Shown here piece by piece: positions 22,339-23,215 of a DNA stretch of 23,215 bases. A program made the translations under genes and the position numbers. The notes under the pieces were generated by a model that was given only the letters and a program-made list of their open reading frames with translations, was not told the origin of the DNA and ran no database searches. Every line of letters begins with the position of its first letter. Positions within the stretch are counted from its first letter, which is position 1. This DNA comes from Phycisphaerales bacterium UBA7812 (GTDB lineage: Bacteria > Planctomycetota > Phycisphaerae > Phycisphaerales > UBA1924). The stretch lies in assembly GCA_002480345.1 (NCBI GenBank), contig DLBY01000072.1, positions 1 through 23,215 on the forward strand, read 5' to 3'.

Positions 22339-22474
22339 CCCCCCCACGCCCAATTCCCCCCGTTCAGGCGGAAGACACCCCGCCCACACACCGCACAGCC
22401 CCGAACGCTACCATCCAATCCGGAAGCCGAGGCCCCACGCCCCGGCTCCCAAAAACCAGTCCGCGCACGCCGCG

Positions 22475-22504
22475 CACGACCCGATTCAGCACGACCCGAT
22501 TCAG
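22475..22504 (+). repeat. Perfect 15-bp tandem duplication upstream of icd
   Basis: CACGACCCGATTCAG occurs twice without a gap, at 22475-22489 and 22490-22504. The second copy ends 13 bases before the icd ATG and runs into the purine-rich AGAGAGA that probably serves as ribosome binding site. Confidence 0.85.
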
Positions 22505-22517
22505 AGAGATCCCAAAG

Positions 22518-23215
22518 ATGACCACCTCCACCTCCCCCGCCGCCATCACCATGACCGCCGACGGCCTCCAGGTCCCCGACCATCCCATCATCCCCTTCAT
22601 CGAGGGCGACGGCACAGGCCCCGACATCTGGCACGCCTCCCAGCTCGTCTTCGACGCCGCGGTCGAGAAGGCCTACAACGGCCAGCGCAAGATCCACTGG
22701 CACGAGGTCATGGCGGGCGACAAATCCCACAACGCCACCGGCGAATGGCTCCCCCAGTCCACCCTCGACGACTTCACCAAGTACCTCGTCGGCATCAAGG
22801 GCCCCCTTACCACCCCCACAGGCGGCGGCATCCGCTCCCTCAATGTCGCCCTCCGCCAAATCCTCGACCTCTACACCTGCCTCCGCCCCGTCCGCTACTT
22901 CGCGGGCGTCCCCTCCCCCGTCAAGCACCCCGAGAAGACCGACATGGTCATCTTCCGAGAAAACTCCGAGGACATCTACGCCGGCATCGAGTTCGAGCAC
23001 GGCTCCGACGACGCCGTCAAAATCAAGAAACTCCTCGCCGACAATTTCCCCGACATGTTCAAGAAGATCCGCTTCCCCGAAACCGCCGGCATCGGCATCA
23101 AGCCCGTCTCCCAGGAAGGCACCACCCGCCTCGTCAAGGCCGCGATCCAGTACGCGATCGACCACGACAAGCCCTCGGTCACCCTCGTCCACAAGGGCAA
23201 CATCATGAAGTTCAC
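22518..23215 (+). CDS. icd: NADP-dependent isocitrate dehydrogenase, N-terminal part (cut by window end)
   Basis: 232 complete codons are present; the frame is still open at the last base. The translation follows the E. coli type Icd closely: IPFIEGDGTGPDI, DAAVEKAYNGQRKIHW, GIKGPLTTPTGGGIRSLNVA (residues 92-111), DLYTCLRPVRYFAG, SPVKHPEKTDMVIFRENSED, RFPETAGIGIKPVSQEGT and VTLVHKGNIMKF. The enzyme oxidatively decarboxylates isocitrate to 2-oxoglutarate in the citric acid cycle. Ser107, in GGIRSLNVA, corresponds to the serine phosphorylated by AceK in E. coli, and it also contacts substrate. ATG 22518 is preferred over the in-frame ATG at 22551 because AGAGAGA lies about nine bases before it and the N-terminal tail is short. 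It diverges from the Tyr/Asp-rich gene; its own promoter is not clear. Confidence 0.95.
   Translation, partial: MTTSTSPAAITMTADGLQVPDHPIIPFIEGDGTGPDIWHASQLVFDAAVEKAYNGQRKIHWHEVMAGDKSHNATGEWLPQSTLDDFTKYLVGIKGPLTTPTGGGIRSLNVALRQILDLYTCLRPVRYFAGVPSPVKHPEKTDMVIFRENSEDIYAGIEFEHGSDDAVKIKKLLADNFPDMFKKIRFPETAGIGIKPVSQEGTTRLVKAAIQYAIDHDKPSVTLVHKGNIMKF

Noticed and set aside
22243..22389. Upstream extension of the Tyr/Asp-rich protein, including ATG 22311
   Set aside because: The extension covers the promoter and leader; ATG 22311 overlaps the -10 element and would lie upstream of the transcription start. The signal peptide begins properly at 22242.
1..23215. CRISPR arrays, prophage, toxin-antitoxin or secondary-metabolite clusters
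   Set aside because: No regularly spaced repeats, phage structural genes, small paired genes or synthase modules were seen on either strand.

Overview
The window looks like chromosomal DNA of a planctomycete, most likely of the Phycisphaerae type. This is inferred from the strongly G/C-ending codons, two large Hanks-type Ser/Thr kinases (one fused to a STAND ATPase, one to a polytopic membrane domain), a sialidase-fold secreted protein of a kind common in that phylum, a LacI regulator/SSS transporter pair and flagellar genes lying apart from any flagellin gene. No database was consulted, so the assignment is an inference. I see no phage, insertion sequence, CRISPR array or plasmid feature; most of the window is ordinary, densely packed chromosome.

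Layout. 1-2560 (+): the 3' part of a LacI-family sugar-responsive regulator, translationally coupled to an SSS-family Na+/solute symporter. 2822-2893 (-): tRNA-Gly(UCC). 2974-6835 (-): a run of four genes read toward the tRNA: a six-segment membrane protein, a DUF4230-like membrane-anchored protein, an M20 amidohydrolase and a PfkB-family kinase. 7189-10688 (+): fliD (unusually large) and fliS, each preceded by the same bipartite sequence motif, a candidate flagellar promoter. 10728-16907 (-): a compact unit made of a kinase-STAND-TPR signalling protein, coaD, aroA and a holB-like clamp-loader gene, closed by a hairpin/T-run terminator. 17070-19928 (+): a second kinase with an extracytoplasmic domain and a polytopic C-terminus, diverging from the first across about 160 bp. 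19958-21124 (-): an exported sialidase-fold protein. 21256-22242 (-): a Tyr/Asp/Glu-rich secreted protein with its own near-consensus promoter, strong ribosome binding site and terminator. 22518-end (+): the start of icd (NADP-isocitrate dehydrogenase).

How the genes work together. The regulator/symporter pair is a local sugar (or other small solute) uptake unit. FliD and FliS serve filament capping and flagellin chaperoning. The housekeeping trio coaD-aroA-holB appears to be transcribed behind the STAND kinase. The most unusual items are the acidic, tyrosine-rich secreted protein with its dedicated expression signals, the shared motif in front of fliD and fliS, and the divergent kinase pair whose one arm leads a housekeeping operon. 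None amounts to a clearly new multi-gene system on sequence alone.
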